This document shows positions 37,688 to 47,994 of a DNA stretch of 52,301 nt, piece by piece. The stretch's first letter is position 1, and every line of letters starts with the position of its first letter. This DNA comes from Paracidovorax anthurii (GTDB lineage: Bacteria > Pseudomonadota > Gammaproteobacteria > Burkholderiales > Burkholderiaceae_C). The notes beneath the pieces are model-generated. The model was not told the origin of the DNA and made no database searches. It saw only the letters and a program-made list of their open reading frames with translations. The stretch covers positions 1-52,301 of the forward strand of contig NZ_QLTA01000038.1 in NCBI RefSeq assembly GCF_003269065.1. The letters run 5' to 3'. Both the position numbers and the translations under genes were made by a program.

Positions 37688-37751
37688 CGCGCCGGCGCCT
37701 CCTGCGGCGCCACCCCTTCCAGCCCATGCGTGTGGGATGGATTCCAGAATC

Positions 37752-37773
37752 AACCGCCCTCGGGCGGTTTTTT
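37752..37773. terminator. Terminator between convergent erpA and anmK
   Basis: AACCGCCC (37752-37759) and GGGCGGTT (37762-37769) with a 2-base loop, then a T-run. It serves erpA on the plus strand; on the minus strand the A/T flank is shorter. Confidence 0.88.
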
Positions 37774-37841
37774 CATGCCTGCGAGGAAATCCGTGGGGCT
37801 GCGACTCTGCCGGTTTCGCAGGGTCGGTGCGGCAAGCCTGC

Positions 37842-38981
37842 TCAGGCAGGGTGGATGGCGCCCAGCACCCGCAGCCCCTGGGCACCCGTGACGGATGGAA
37901 GGTTGCCGGGTTGCCGTTCGACGGCCTGGCGCGCCAGCCACGCGAATGCCGCAGCCTCCACCTGCAGCGGAGGCAGGCCGTGCAGGGCCGAGGATTCGAC
38001 GCGGTGGCTGGGAAGCAGTGCCCGGAGCCGGTCCATCAGATGCGTGTTGAACGCTCCGCCCCCGCACACGATGAGCAGTCGGCTGGAGGGCGCATGGCGC
38101 TCCACGTCCCGGGCGCAGGCCCGGGCGGTGAATTCGGTGAGCGTCGCCTGGACATCGGGGGGCGGCGCTTCGGTGAAGGGCGCGAGCCGTGTGGTGAGCC
38201 AGTCGGCATTGAAGAGGTCGCGCCCCGTGCTTTTCGGGGGGCTCTGGCGCAGGAAAGGCTCGGCCAGCAAGACCTCCAGAAGCGGCGGCAGCACGGCGCC
38301 CGTGGCCGCCCAGGCGCCCGCATCGTCATAGGGCCGACCTGTGTGGCGCAGGCACCAGTGGTCCATGAGGGCGTTGCCCGGGCCGCAGTCGAAGCCCCGC
38401 ACGTTGCCTTCGGGTTCCAGGATGCTGAGGTTGGAAATGCCTCCCACGTTGAGCACGCAGACGGTTTCTCCGGGCTTGCCGAACACCCGCTGGTGGAAGG
38501 CCGGGACGAGCGGAGCCCCCTGGCCGCCGGCCGCCAGGTCGCGGCTGCGGAAGTCAGCCACCACCGGGATGCCGGTGCATTCCGCCAGGAGCGCCGCATT
38601 GCCGATCTGCAAGGTGTAGCCCGTGCCGTCGAACAGGGCCGGCTGGTGGCGCACGGTCTGCCCATGGGCGCCGATGGCATTGACTTCGGAGGAGGGGAGC
38701 CCACTGGCTTTCAGCAGGGCATCCACGACGGCGGCATAGGCACGCGCCAGCGCGTTGCCGGCCAGGGCGGCACGGTGCAGTTCGTTGGGGCCGGGCGTGT
38801 TGAGGGCCAGCAGCTCGGCCCTCAGATCGGGGGCGAAGGGCGCGCTGGCATGGTGCGCCACAGCGCATTCCTGATCGGAGAAGCGCCCGATGACACCATC
38901 GATGCCGTCGAGCGACGTGCCCGACATGAGCCCGATGTACCAGCGGAGCGGGGCGGCGGGCTCGCCGGGCAGGCTCGACAC
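37842..38981 (-). CDS. anmK: Anhydro-N-acetylmuramic acid kinase
   Basis: The 379-residue protein has the sugar-kinase-fold signature GLMSGTSLDGIDGV, then IGAHGQTVRH, NVGGISNLS and a C-terminal VCGGGAFNTHLMDRL. It phosphorylates anhydro-MurNAc during cell-wall recycling. The start is uncertain: GTG 38981 puts the signature 18 residues in, close to the family norm; no ATG lies between it and the upstream gene. It is 16 bases after the M23 gene. Confidence 0.93.
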   Translation of the reverse strand: MSSLPGEPAAPLRWYIGLMSGTSLDGIDGVIGRFSDQECAVAHHASAPFAPDLRAELLALNTPGPNELHRAALAGNALARAYAAVVDALLKASGLPSSEVNAIGAHGQTVRHQPALFDGTGYTLQIGNAALLAECTGIPVVADFRSRDLAAGGQGAPLVPAFHQRVFGKPGETVCVLNVGGISNLSILEPEGNVRGFDCGPGNALMDHWCLRHTGRPYDDAGAWAATGAVLPPLLEVLLAEPFLRQSPPKSTGRDLFNADWLTTRLAPFTEAPPPDVQATLTEFTARACARDVERHAPSSRLLIVCGGGAFNTHLMDRLRALLPSHRVESSALHGLPPLQVEAAAFAWLARQAVERQPGNLPSVTGAQGLRVLGAIHPA

Positions 38982-38997
38982 GGGCGGGCCGGCGTGG

Positions 38998-40359
38998 TTA
39001 CTGTGCGCTGGCCTGCTGCACCTGCGCGGCCGCCGAGAGCTGGACACGCATGTTGGATGCCAGCCGGTTGAACGTGGCGCGCGACGCGGCGGAGACGGGC
39101 TGGGCTGCCTCGCTCTGCTGTGCGATGGTCATGGGGTCCTGGTGCTGGCCGTTCACGCGGAACTCGAAGTGCAGGTGGGGGCCTGTCGCCCAGCCCGTCG
39201 CACCCACTGCGCCGATGGTCTGCCCCTGCTCCACCGACTGGCCCTTCCTGACGTCGATGCGGCTCAGGTGGGCATACACCGTGACGTGCTGGTTGCGGTG
39301 CTTGACGTAGATGACGTTGCCATAGCCGTTCTGCACGCCGGCGAAATCGACGGTGCCGTCGCCCACGGTGCGCACGGCCGTGCCCGTGGGGGCTGCGAAG
39401 TCGGTGCCGAGGTGGGCGCGCCACTTCTGCAGGATCGGGTGGAAGCGCATCTTGAAGCCGCTGGTGACGCGCGAGAACTCCACGGGCGAGGTGAGGTAGG
39501 CGCGGCGCATGCTTTCGCCTTCGAGGGTGTAGTAGGCCCCCTTGGTGGCGCCCGGCTCCTGGAACCAGACGGCGTCGTAGGTCTTGCCGTTGTTGTGGAA
39601 CTCGGCGCTCAGCACCCGGCCGCTGCGCAGGGGTTCGCCGTCGGCTTCGAGGGTTTCATAGACCACCGAGAAGCGGTCTTCCTTGCGCAGGGCGCGGTGG
39701 AAGTCGATGTTGCTCGAGAACACTTCGGCGAGCTGGATGGCCACTGCGTCTGGAATGTTGGAGGCATCGGTCGCGGCAAAGAGCGAGCTGCGGATGATGC
39801 CGCCGGCCAGGCGGTTGCCCACGGTCAGCGGGGCGGTCTCGACGCGCGATGCGAACGTGTTGCCCTGGCGCTCGACCACGAGGCGGCGGAAATTGCCGCT
39901 GTCGTCCTGCACCCAGCGCGCGGTGAGCTTCAGCAGGCGGTGGTCTTCGGTGGTTTCGGCGGAGATCGATCGGCCGCCGCGGCCCAGCAGGTTCTGGCGG
40001 ACCTGCCCGTCGCTGCGCAGGAAGGCTGCCGCGGCGGGGTCGGCCACGCCCAGGCGCTGCAGGATGGCTTCCGCGGTGTCGCTGCTGCGGGTCTGGTCGG
40101 AGCGGTAGAGCGAGTAGCTGGGAATGTCCACCAGCGCGGAAAGGGGCTGCTCTCCGGCGAGCGATTCCACCGGGTATTCGACGAGGCTGCGGGGCAGGTC
40201 GTCCGGATCGGGGGCGAACGACGCGACGGCGAAGGCACCGCCGCCGCCGGTGAGCAGGACGGCCGCCAGGGCGCCAGTGATGCGTTTGGGATGGTTCCGG
40301 GCAATGCGCGATAGCCGGTCCAGCAAGGCGAGGCCGGCGGATGTCAAGCCGTGATTCAA
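38998..40359 (-). CDS. M23-family murein endopeptidase, membrane-anchored
   Basis: The 453-residue protein has one N-terminal membrane helix (about 28-45), a periplasmic region with an OapA/LysM-like segment, and a LytM domain with zinc ligands in HLGTDFAAPTGT (about 315) and GPHLHFEFRVNG (about 395). All ligands are intact, so it is probably an active D,D-endopeptidase, like MepM, that opens cross-links for growth. The best start is TTG 40359; no ATG fits. Its pairing with anmK links wall opening to wall recycling. Confidence 0.9.
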   Translation of the reverse strand: MNHGLTSAGLALLDRLSRIARNHPKRITGALAAVLLTGGGGAFAVASFAPDPDDLPRSLVEYPVESLAGEQPLSALVDIPSYSLYRSDQTRSSDTAEAILQRLGVADPAAAAFLRSDGQVRQNLLGRGGRSISAETTEDHRLLKLTARWVQDDSGNFRRLVVERQGNTFASRVETAPLTVGNRLAGGIIRSSLFAATDASNIPDAVAIQLAEVFSSNIDFHRALRKEDRFSVVYETLEADGEPLRSGRVLSAEFHNNGKTYDAVWFQEPGATKGAYYTLEGESMRRAYLTSPVEFSRVTSGFKMRFHPILQKWRAHLGTDFAAPTGTAVRTVGDGTVDFAGVQNGYGNVIYVKHRNQHVTVYAHLSRIDVRKGQSVEQGQTIGAVGATGWATGPHLHFEFRVNGQHQDPMTIAQQSEAAQPVSAASRATFNRLASNMRVQLSAAAQVQQASAQ

Positions 40360-40475
40360 GAGTCTTACCCCAGGGTGAGGTGCATGCGGGCCGCAGGGGC
40401 GGCATGCACGGGCTGTCTGTGGGTTGCAGCGGTCGCGGGGAGGGCCGGGCCGGGCGCCAGGGTCGGCGGGCGCAC

Positions 40476-40481
40476 TAGAAT
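40476..40481 (+). promoter_or_regulatory. -10-like box of tyrS
   Basis: TAGAAT lies 65 bases before the tyrS ATG in the divergent region between the M23 gene and tyrS. No convincing -35 is seen. Confidence 0.4.
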
Positions 40482-40546
40482 CCGCCGCTGCAAACGTGGC
40501 CGGAAGTATAGCCACCGATCTCCCCGCCGAACCCCGAAAAACCCTT

Positions 40547-41779
40547 ATGAATCAATCCGCTGTTACAACATTCCCGATCACCGATGGTGTAGGACGTGCT
40601 CTGGAAGTGTCGTTGCGCGGAGCCGACGAACTCCTGCCCCGGGAGGAGTGGGCGAAGAAGCTCGCGCGCTCCGAGGCCACCGGGGTTCCGCTGCGCATCA
40701 AGCTGGGCCTGGACCCGACGGCGCCGGACATCCACATCGGCCACACGGTGGTGCTGAACAAGATGCGCCAGCTGCAGGACCTGGGCCACCAGGTGATCTT
40801 CCTGATCGGCGACTTCACGACGCTGATCGGGGACCCCTCGGGCCGCAATTCCACCCGGCCTCCGCTCACGCCGGAGCAGATCAAGGTCAACGCCGAAACC
40901 TACTACCGCCAGGCCAGCATGGTGCTGGACCCGGCCCGCACGGAGATCCGCTACAACAGCGAGTGGAGCGAACCGCTGGGCGCCGCGGGCATGATCCAGC
41001 TGGCGGCCAAGTACACCGTGGCCCGCATGATGGAGCGCGACGATTTCCACAAGCGCTTCACGGGCGGGCAGTCGATCAGCCTGCACGAGTTCCTCTATCC
41101 GCTGCTGCAGGGCTACGACTCGGTGGCGCTGCGCAGCGACCTGGAACTGGGCGGCACCGACCAGAAGTTCAACCTGCTCATGGGCCGCCACCTGCAGCAG
41201 GAGTACGGCCAGGAGCCGCAGTGCATCCTGACGATGCCGCTGCTCGTGGGGCTGGACGGCGTGGACAAGATGTCCAAGTCCAAGGGCAACTACATCGGCA
41301 TCACCGAAGACGCCAACACGATGTTCGCCAAGGTGCTCTCCATCTCCGACGATCTGATGTGGGACTGGTTCACCCTGCTGTCGTTCAAGTCGCTGGCCGA
41401 GATCGCCGCGCTCAAGGCGGAGGTCGAGGGCGGCCGCAACCCCAAGGATGCGAAGGTGATGCTCGCCCGGGAGATCACCACCCGCTTCCACAGCGCGGCG
41501 GCGGCCGATGCGGCCGAGGCGGATTTCGCCAACCGCAGCAAGGGCGGCGTGCCCGACGAGATCCCCGAGGTGTCGCTGGACGGGGCGCCGCTGGGCATTG
41601 GCGCCCTGCTCAAGCAGGCCAATCTCGCGCCGTCGACCAGCGAGGCCAACCGCCTGATCGATGGCGGCGGCGTGCGCGTGGAGGGCAGCGTGGTGAGCGA
41701 CCGGGGGCTCAAGCTCGCGGCCGGTACCTACGTGGTGCAGGTCGGCAAGCGCAAGTTCGCGAGGGTGACGCTGGGCTGA
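40547..41779 (+). CDS. tyrS: Tyrosyl-tRNA synthetase
   Basis: The 410-residue class I synthetase has HIGH at 63-66, KMSKS at 241-245 and a C-terminal S4 domain ([13 protein letters not shown]). The [14 protein letters not shown] form points to the TyrZ-type subgroup rather than the E. coli type. It charges tRNA-Tyr with tyrosine. The ATG at 40547 lacks a strong ribosome site but matches family length. Confidence 0.97.
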   Translation: MNQSAVTTFPITDGVGRALEVSLRGADELLPREEWAKKLARSEATGVPLRIKLGLDPTAPDIHIGHTVVLNKMRQLQDLGHQVIFLIGDFTTLIGDPSGRNSTRPPLTPEQIKVNAETYYRQASMVLDPARTEIRYNSEWSEPLGAAGMIQLAAKYTVARMMERDDFHKRFTGGQSISLHEFLYPLLQGYDSVALRSDLELGGTDQKFNLLMGRHLQQEYGQEPQCILTMPLLVGLDGVDKMSKSKGNYIGITEDANTMFAKVLSISDDLMWDWFTLLSFKSLAEIAALKAEVEGGRNPKDAKVMLAREITTRFHSAAAADAAEADFANRSKGGVPDEIPEVSLDGAPLGIGALLKQANLAPSTSEANRLIDGGGVRVEGSVVSDRGLKLAAGTYVVQVGKRKFARVTLG

Positions 41780-41853
41780 GCGGCCTTTGGCGACCCCGCC
41801 GCCCGCATTGCAACGGGCGGCGGCCCTGCGAAGGGGCCATGCGGGCGCGAGGG

Positions 41854-42861
41854 TCAGGCGTCGGCGCTGCCGTCCAGGTCGTCATTCAGATCGGGGTCGG
41901 GTACGTCCCCCACGGCTTCACGCGTGGCCTGCGCCTCGCGCAGCAGCCAGGCGCAGAACGCCTTGATCTCGGGGCGCTGGCTGCTGCGCGGGCCCACCAG
42001 CAGCCAGTAGACGAGCGGTGAATCCAGCCGGTAGCCGGGCAGTACCTCGACGAGGTCGCCCGAGGCGAGGCTGTCGGCGATGAGGGGCATGCGGGCCAGC
42101 GCCAGCCCCTGCCCGGTGAGGGCTGCCTGCACGATCTGGTGCGCGTAGTTGAAGTACAGCCAGCGCTTGGGCTGCAGCTTGGACTGGCCGTTCTGCTCGA
42201 ACCAGCGGCGCCAGGTGAGCCATTCGAGGTAGGTGGTGCGGTGGGCGTCGCCCGCCTCGATGAGCGTGAAGCGGGCCACGTCGGCCGGCGTGCGGATCGG
42301 CGGGCCGCTCTTGATCAGCCAGGGGCTCGCGACCACCGCGAGCTGCTCCCCGAAAAGCCGCTGCGCGCCCTGCAGGTGCGGGCCGGGCACCGAATAGCGC
42401 AGGGCCAGATCGACGTCGGCGGTTTCCAGGTCGACCGAGACATCGCTCGCGTCGATGCGGATGTCGATGTCGGGGTTGTCGCGCTGGAACTCTTCCATGC
42501 GCGGGATCAGCCACATGGACGCGAAGCTCGCCCAGGTGGTGATCGCCACGCTCTTGCGCCCCGCGGTCTGCCGCACGAGGCGCACGCAGGCATCGAGCCG
42601 CTCCAGCGCCGGCGCCACGGCGCGCTGCAGTTGCGCCCCCGCGCTGGTGAGCTCCACCGCCCGCGTATGCCGCAGGAAGAGCGGCACGCCCACTTCATCC
42701 TCCAGCGCCTGGATCTGCCGGCTCACGGCCGACTGCGTCAGGGCCAGTTCCTCGGCCGCCGCGCGGAAGTTGAGGTGGCGGGCCACCGCGAGAAAGGCGC
42801 GCCAGTGGCCGACCGCGACGGGCCGGGTGCGCAAGTGGGTGATGGGCGCGGGCAGGGTCAT
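41854..42861 (-). CDS. LysR-family regulator, GcvA-like
   Basis: The 335-residue protein has an N-terminal winged helix (FRAAAEELALTQSAVSRQIQ) and a GcvA-like effector domain (WLIPRMEEFQRDNPDIDIRI, DVDLALRYS). An acidic tail ends it. It is divergent from two DUF2917 genes and probably controls them. ATG 42915 is an alternative start, but it would place a duplicated operator-like sequence over the start codon; 42861 is preferred. Confidence 0.92.
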   Translation of the reverse strand: MTLPAPITHLRTRPVAVGHWRAFLAVARHLNFRAAAEELALTQSAVSRQIQALEDEVGVPLFLRHTRAVELTSAGAQLQRAVAPALERLDACVRLVRQTAGRKSVAITTWASFASMWLIPRMEEFQRDNPDIDIRIDASDVSVDLETADVDLALRYSVPGPHLQGAQRLFGEQLAVVASPWLIKSGPPIRTPADVARFTLIEAGDAHRTTYLEWLTWRRWFEQNGQSKLQPKRWLYFNYAHQIVQAALTGQGLALARMPLIADSLASGDLVEVLPGYRLDSPLVYWLLVGPRSSQRPEIKAFCAWLLREAQATREAVGDVPDPDLNDDLDGSADA

Positions 42862-42912
42862 GGCAAGGGGTGGGGCATTGTTGCGTAGCGGTCTGGATTC
42901 ATGATGGGTTCG

Positions 42913-42942
42913 CATGAAATTATGGCGGTGTTTTCATTGGAC
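42913..42942. promoter_or_regulatory. Operator-like repeat, copy 1
   Basis: ATGAAAT and TTTTCAT form a dyad with a 10-base middle. The 30-base block matches copy 2 (43619-43648) at about 24 positions, including CATGAAAT and TTTTCATTGGAC. It lies 66 bases before the first DUF2917 gene. Confidence 0.6.
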
Positions 42943-43007
42943 CCATGTTCCCGGTTGGCCGGAAACTTATTGCATGGCAAGGGTTTGTGCCTTCAAGGAG
43001 ACGGGCT

Positions 43008-43568
43008 ATGGAACGTTATGAGGTTCTGGATTCGCAACAATCGATGTGTGCTTCGCGGGTGAATCGCGCTGCCGGGAGCTGGTGTCTGGCACCCCGTCGC
43101 GCCATGGCTCTGCGGCCACGCCGGGACGGGTGGCTGGAGATCGCGCATGGCGGTGTCTGGCTCACGGTGTCGGGGCCCGGAGCGCCTTCGGGCGATCTGT
43201 TCCTGCGGGCGGGGGAAGCGTGCCGGCTGGGGCCGGGGCAATGCGCGGTGCTGGAGGCGTGGCGGCAGGGGCCCGAGGAGCCGGGGACGGACGCGGTGGC
43301 GTTCCGCTGGCGCGAGATGCTGTCGGAGATGGAGCGGGATGTGGCGCAGGCCGGGGCCGGCGTGCGGCGCTCCTGGTCGCGGGACGTGGCGCCTTCGTGG
43401 CAGGCCCTGTCGGTGGCGCTGCGCGCGGCGGCGCGGGCCCAGGCGGCCGTGGTCCGCGCCAGCTTCGGAGCGGCCATCGCCCTCGGTGCCTGGGGCATTG
43501 CGGTTTTCGCGGGGCGGCCCCGCACGGGTTCCCGGCTGCCCTGCAATGGCGTCCTGCACCGCCATTGA
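43008..43568 (+). CDS. DUF2917 protein, first copy
   Basis: The 186-residue protein has a cupin-like strand-rich segment (residues 25-95: GGVWLTVSGPG, GDLFLRAGEACRLGPGQCAVLEA) matching the next gene's layout. A second part (about 115-186) has a hydrophobic stretch (AAIALGAWGIAVFAG) that could be a membrane anchor. AAGGAG precedes ATG 43008. The molecular role of DUF2917 is not known; it commonly sits beside LysR genes. Confidence 0.8.
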   Translation: MERYEVLDSQQSMCASRVNRAAGSWCLAPRRAMALRPRRDGWLEIAHGGVWLTVSGPGAPSGDLFLRAGEACRLGPGQCAVLEAWRQGPEEPGTDAVAFRWREMLSEMERDVAQAGAGVRRSWSRDVAPSWQALSVALRAAARAQAAVVRASFGAAIALGAWGIAVFAGRPRTGSRLPCNGVLHRH

Positions 43569-43618
43569 TGCGCCTTCCTCATCGATCTGGATGTTTTGTC
43601 ACATTGATGCGGTATTTT

Positions 43619-43648
43619 CATGAAATCAGGGGGCGATTTTCATTGGAC
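43619..43648. promoter_or_regulatory. Operator-like repeat, copy 2
   Basis: Same dyad as copy 1, with an extra palindrome TTTCATGAAA at its left edge (43616-43625). It lies 59 bases before the second DUF2917 gene. Confidence 0.6.
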
Positions 43649-43706
43649 GCAACCCGTACCCCAGAGGCAATATAGCGTCCAACCTAGGGTTTACCTGGAG
43701 GCTCAT

Positions 43707-44078
43707 ATGTCTGCATCACACGTTCTGAATTTTCAACAATCTCCCACCCGTGATCGTTCCACTGGCGTGGATGTCTTCCTGCTGGGCACGGGTCAGGCAC
43801 ACAGCCTGCGGCCCCGCGTGCCGATGGCCCTGCGCATCGCCTCGGGCCGGGCCTGGGTGACGCTGGACGACGGCCCCAATGGCGCCGCCGATCCTGCCGC
43901 AGGCGATATCGTCCTGCAGGCCGGGCAGACCCTCTGGGTGGCGGCAGGCCAGCATGCGGTGATCGAATCGCTGGGCCGCGAGCCGGTGCAGTACCGTTTC
44001 AGCCCTTCCCGCTCCGTGAAGCACGAGGCGCAGGCCCGTGGGGCCGTCTCGGCCCAGGCCTCGGCCTGCAGCGCCTGA
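43707..44078 (+). CDS. DUF2917 protein, second copy
   Basis: The 123-residue protein keeps the DUF2917 core (SLRPRVPMALRIASGRAWVT, GDIVLQAGQTLWVAAGQHAV) without the membrane stretch of its neighbour. It is a paralogue and probably co-regulated through the matching upstream repeat. GGAG precedes the ATG. Function unknown. Confidence 0.8.
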   Translation: MSASHVLNFQQSPTRDRSTGVDVFLLGTGQAHSLRPRVPMALRIASGRAWVTLDDGPNGAADPAAGDIVLQAGQTLWVAAGQHAVIESLGREPVQYRFSPSRSVKHEAQARGAVSAQASACSA

Positions 44079-44120
44079 GATCGTGCCCACGTTCTGAGAG
44101 GGCCGCAGAGGGCACAAGGC

Positions 44121-44162
44121 AAAAGCCGCGGGCGTCCCGGAGGGGATGCCCGCGGCTTTTTT
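44121..44162. terminator. Bidirectional terminator between DUF2917 and BLUF genes
   Basis: AAAAGCCGCGGGC (44121-44133) pairs with GCCCGCGGCTTTT (44148-44160); the loop can pair further (TCCC with GGGG). A-run and T-run on the two sides serve both convergent genes. Confidence 0.93.
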
Positions 44163-44186
44163 CATCGCCGGTGGGTGCGCTGCGCG

Positions 44187-44600
44187 CTACAGCTCCAGAT
44201 CGACGGCCAGCATCTCGAAGGCCGCCAGCGCGCCGGGGCCTTCCATCGACTCCATGCGGGGCAGGGCGTCCGCATCCTCCAGGGTGCTGAAGGCGAGGCT
44301 GAACCGATGGAACCGCCGCTGCGCGAGCGGGCTGTGGTGCAGCACTTCCATCTGCGTGTGGCGGGGGTCCAGGCGGATGCGCTCCAGCAGGGCCAGCAGG
44401 GGCTTGCGGGGGCCTTCGAGCTGTTGGCAGAAGCGCTGCCCGTCGAAGACGAGCAGCCCGGTGATGTGGCGCTCGGCGTTGGCCGGGCGGGCCCGGGCGG
44501 CGATGGCGGCGACGGCGCTCAGGGGTTCGCCCGGGGCCAGCGTGCTGACATAGAGCACTTCGTAGAGTTGCGTTGCCAGCGGAGGGGAAAAGGGCGTCAT
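44187..44600 (-). CDS. Stand-alone BLUF-domain blue-light photoreceptor
   Basis: The 137-residue protein is a single BLUF domain. The flavin-switch residues are intact: Y17 (LYEVLYVS), N41 (before ITGLLVFDG) and Q59 (RFCQQLEG). No output domain is fused, so it should act by binding a partner protein. The C-terminal 40 residues likely form the usual capping helices. The neighbouring Crp/Fnr gene is divergent. Confidence 0.92.
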   Translation of the reverse strand: MTPFSPPLATQLYEVLYVSTLAPGEPLSAVAAIAARARPANAERHITGLLVFDGQRFCQQLEGPRKPLLALLERIRLDPRHTQMEVLHHSPLAQRRFHRFSLAFSTLEDADALPRMESMEGPGALAAFEMLAVDLEL

Positions 44601-44736
44601 GGGCGTTCCACTCTAGGGCCGTGGCGTGCGCGGCGCAATGTCAAAAGACACAGGCCGGGCGGCCGCGGCCATTGCCTAGAATCGCGCCGCGCCTGCACCG
44701 GGCGCGCGCCTTCTCCTCCATTCTCCGCAAGCCCCC

Positions 44737-45507
44737 ATGAGCCTCGATACCGCCCCCGAATGGCAAGCCCCGGATGTCCCTCGCTCGTGCGGCGTGTGCC
44801 GGCTGCGGGAGCGGACATCGGCCTTCATGCCCGTGGCGGCCGGCGAGCTGGCGTTCATCGAGGCCTACCGCTGCGGCACCCAGGTGGTCGCGGCGGGCGC
44901 CGCGCTGATCCGCGAGCACGAGCCGTGCGGCAGGCTCTACACGCTCTACAGCGGCTGGGCGTTTCGTTACAAGACGCTGTCGGACGGGCGGCGGCAGATC
45001 CTGGGCTTTCTGCTGCCGGGCGACCTCGTGGGGCTGCAGCAGGAGTTCGCCGACACCGCCCTGCATGGCGTCGAGGCGGTGACGGAGTGCGCCTTCTGCG
45101 TGTTCCCGGCCGACGGGCTGTGGTCGCTCTTTCGCGAGCATGCCCGGCTGGCCTATGGCGTGACCTGGCTGGCCGCGCGGGGCGAGGGCATGGTGGACGA
45201 CAGCCTGCTCACCACCGGCCGGCGGACCGCCATCGAGCGCGTGGCGATGCTGCTCATGCACCTCCACCGCCGGCTGGACCGGCTGGGCCTGTCGAGCGAG
45301 GGCTCGGTGGAGTTCCCGATCAACCAGCAGCACATCGCCGATGCGCTGGGCCTGTCGCTGGTGCACACCAACAAGACGCTGCGGCGGCTGGCCCAGATGG
45401 GGCTGCACGAGGTGTCGGGCGGGCGGCTGCGGCTGCTGAACCCCCGCGCGCTCGCGCGCATCGCCGAGTATTTCGACACCATTCCACGCCCCGTTCCGCT
45501 GCTCTGA
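44737..45507 (+). CDS. Crp/Fnr-family regulator with N-terminal Cys pair
   Basis: The 256-residue protein has a cyclic-nucleotide-type beta-barrel (about 35-140), a dimer helix and a C-terminal winged helix (about 195-240; QQHIADALGLSLVHTNKTLR). C18 and C21 precede the barrel, with more Cys at 46 and 64. This is not the classical FNR spacing of cluster ligands, so oxygen sensing is uncertain. A TAGAAT -10-like box lies at 44677-44682. Confidence 0.87.
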   Translation: MSLDTAPEWQAPDVPRSCGVCRLRERTSAFMPVAAGELAFIEAYRCGTQVVAAGAALIREHEPCGRLYTLYSGWAFRYKTLSDGRRQILGFLLPGDLVGLQQEFADTALHGVEAVTECAFCVFPADGLWSLFREHARLAYGVTWLAARGEGMVDDSLLTTGRRTAIERVAMLLMHLHRRLDRLGLSSEGSVEFPINQQHIADALGLSLVHTNKTLRRLAQMGLHEVSGGRLRLLNPRALARIAEYFDTIPRPVPLL

Positions 45508-45551
45508 GGCCTTCTTTGGAGAGAAAGAGGCTCCACGTCGCCGATTTTGCT

Positions 45552-45576
45552 CAATAGTTTGCTATTGTTTTTGTAG
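45552..45576 (+). repeat. CAATAG/CTATTG hairpin with T-run; dispersed element
   Basis: CAATAG (45552-45557) and CTATTG (45562-45567) form a small stem followed by TTTTTGT, a weak terminator for the Crp/Fnr gene. Bases 45557-45576 repeat the element at 17061-17080 with one mismatch. Confidence 0.55.
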
Positions 45577-45691
45577 TATTCGCGTGGACAGGGGCGGTGG
45601 GCCCTCCATCCGGCGCGAGGCGGATAATCGGCCGGACGCCGCCGGGTGGCCGTGCCCGGTGCCCCTCCGTTCTTTCTTTTCCCATCCCCTC

Positions 45692-47122
<1,431 letters not shown>

Positions 47123-47133
47123 GGGTGCTGGCC

Positions 47134-47964
47134 ATGTCGGGCGGCGAAACCGATCCCGTGTCTTCCACCGCCTCCGAGCTGGAGCGCCTGCGGGCCGAGC
47201 TGCAGGCCGCGCGGCAGGAGCAGGAGGCGTTCCTGCGCGCCGTCTCGCACGACCTGCGCGCGCCGCTGCGCCACATCCTCGCCTATGGCCGCCTCGTGCG
47301 CGAGCTGGTGGAAGAGAGCAATGCCGACCCCGAGGCGCTGCAGTTCCTCGACACCATGGCGCAGTCCGGCCAACAGCTGGGCGACATGATCGACGGGCTG
47401 ATCCAGCTGGGCCGCGCGGGCCTCGTGCCCCTGCAGCCGCGGCCGGTGGCGGCTGGCGCCGCGCTGCGCGCCGCAGCACAGGACGCGCTGGCCGCAGCCG
47501 CAGCCCATGCCGGACCGGCCGGCGGGGAGCCGGCCTGGCCGGGCTGCGTGCAGTGGCAGTGGCCCGGCGGGAGCGGGGAGGAGGACATCGCCCTGCACGC
47601 GGACCCGGCCCTGCTGCACGACGTGCTGGTGGCCGTTCTGGACAACGCCCTCAAGTTCTCGCGCCCCGTCGCGCAGCCCCGCATCGTGCTGGAGGCGCGG
47701 CACGCGGCGGACGGCCTCGTGGAGATCCACGTGCGGGACAACGGTGTGGGCTTCGCCCCCGAGCGGGCGGGCCCGCTCTTTGGCGTGTTCCAGCGGCTGC
47801 ATCCCGTGAGCCAGTTCAAGGGCCTGGGGCTGGGGCTCGCTCGCGCGCGGCGCTTCGTGCAGCGCATGGAGGGAGAGATCGGCATCGATGCCGTGCCGGC
47901 GCGTGCCGGCGAGCCCGTGCCCGGCCAGGGATGCGTGGTGCGCATCGCGCTGCCCGCCGCGTGA
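47134..47964 (+). CDS. Soluble sensor histidine kinase
   Basis: The 276-residue protein has a short coiled coil (12-32), a HisKA dimer with phospho-acceptor H39 (VSHDLRAPLRH), and an HATPase domain: N-box DNALKFS (170-176), DNGVGF (202) and GLGLGLA (230-236). There is no membrane segment, no recognised sensor domain and no response regulator nearby. It starts 11 bases after glmU, so the two are probably co-transcribed. The C-terminal layout resembles phytochrome-type kinases, without the sensor. Confidence 0.88.
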   Translation: MSGGETDPVSSTASELERLRAELQAARQEQEAFLRAVSHDLRAPLRHILAYGRLVRELVEESNADPEALQFLDTMAQSGQQLGDMIDGLIQLGRAGLVPLQPRPVAAGAALRAAAQDALAAAAAHAGPAGGEPAWPGCVQWQWPGGSGEEDIALHADPALLHDVLVAVLDNALKFSRPVAQPRIVLEARHAADGLVEIHVRDNGVGFAPERAGPLFGVFQRLHPVSQFKGLGLGLARARRFVQRMEGEIGIDAVPARAGEPVPGQGCVVRIALPAA

Positions 47965-47994
47965 CGGCCCGGTATCCGCTCTTGCCCGCCCGGG

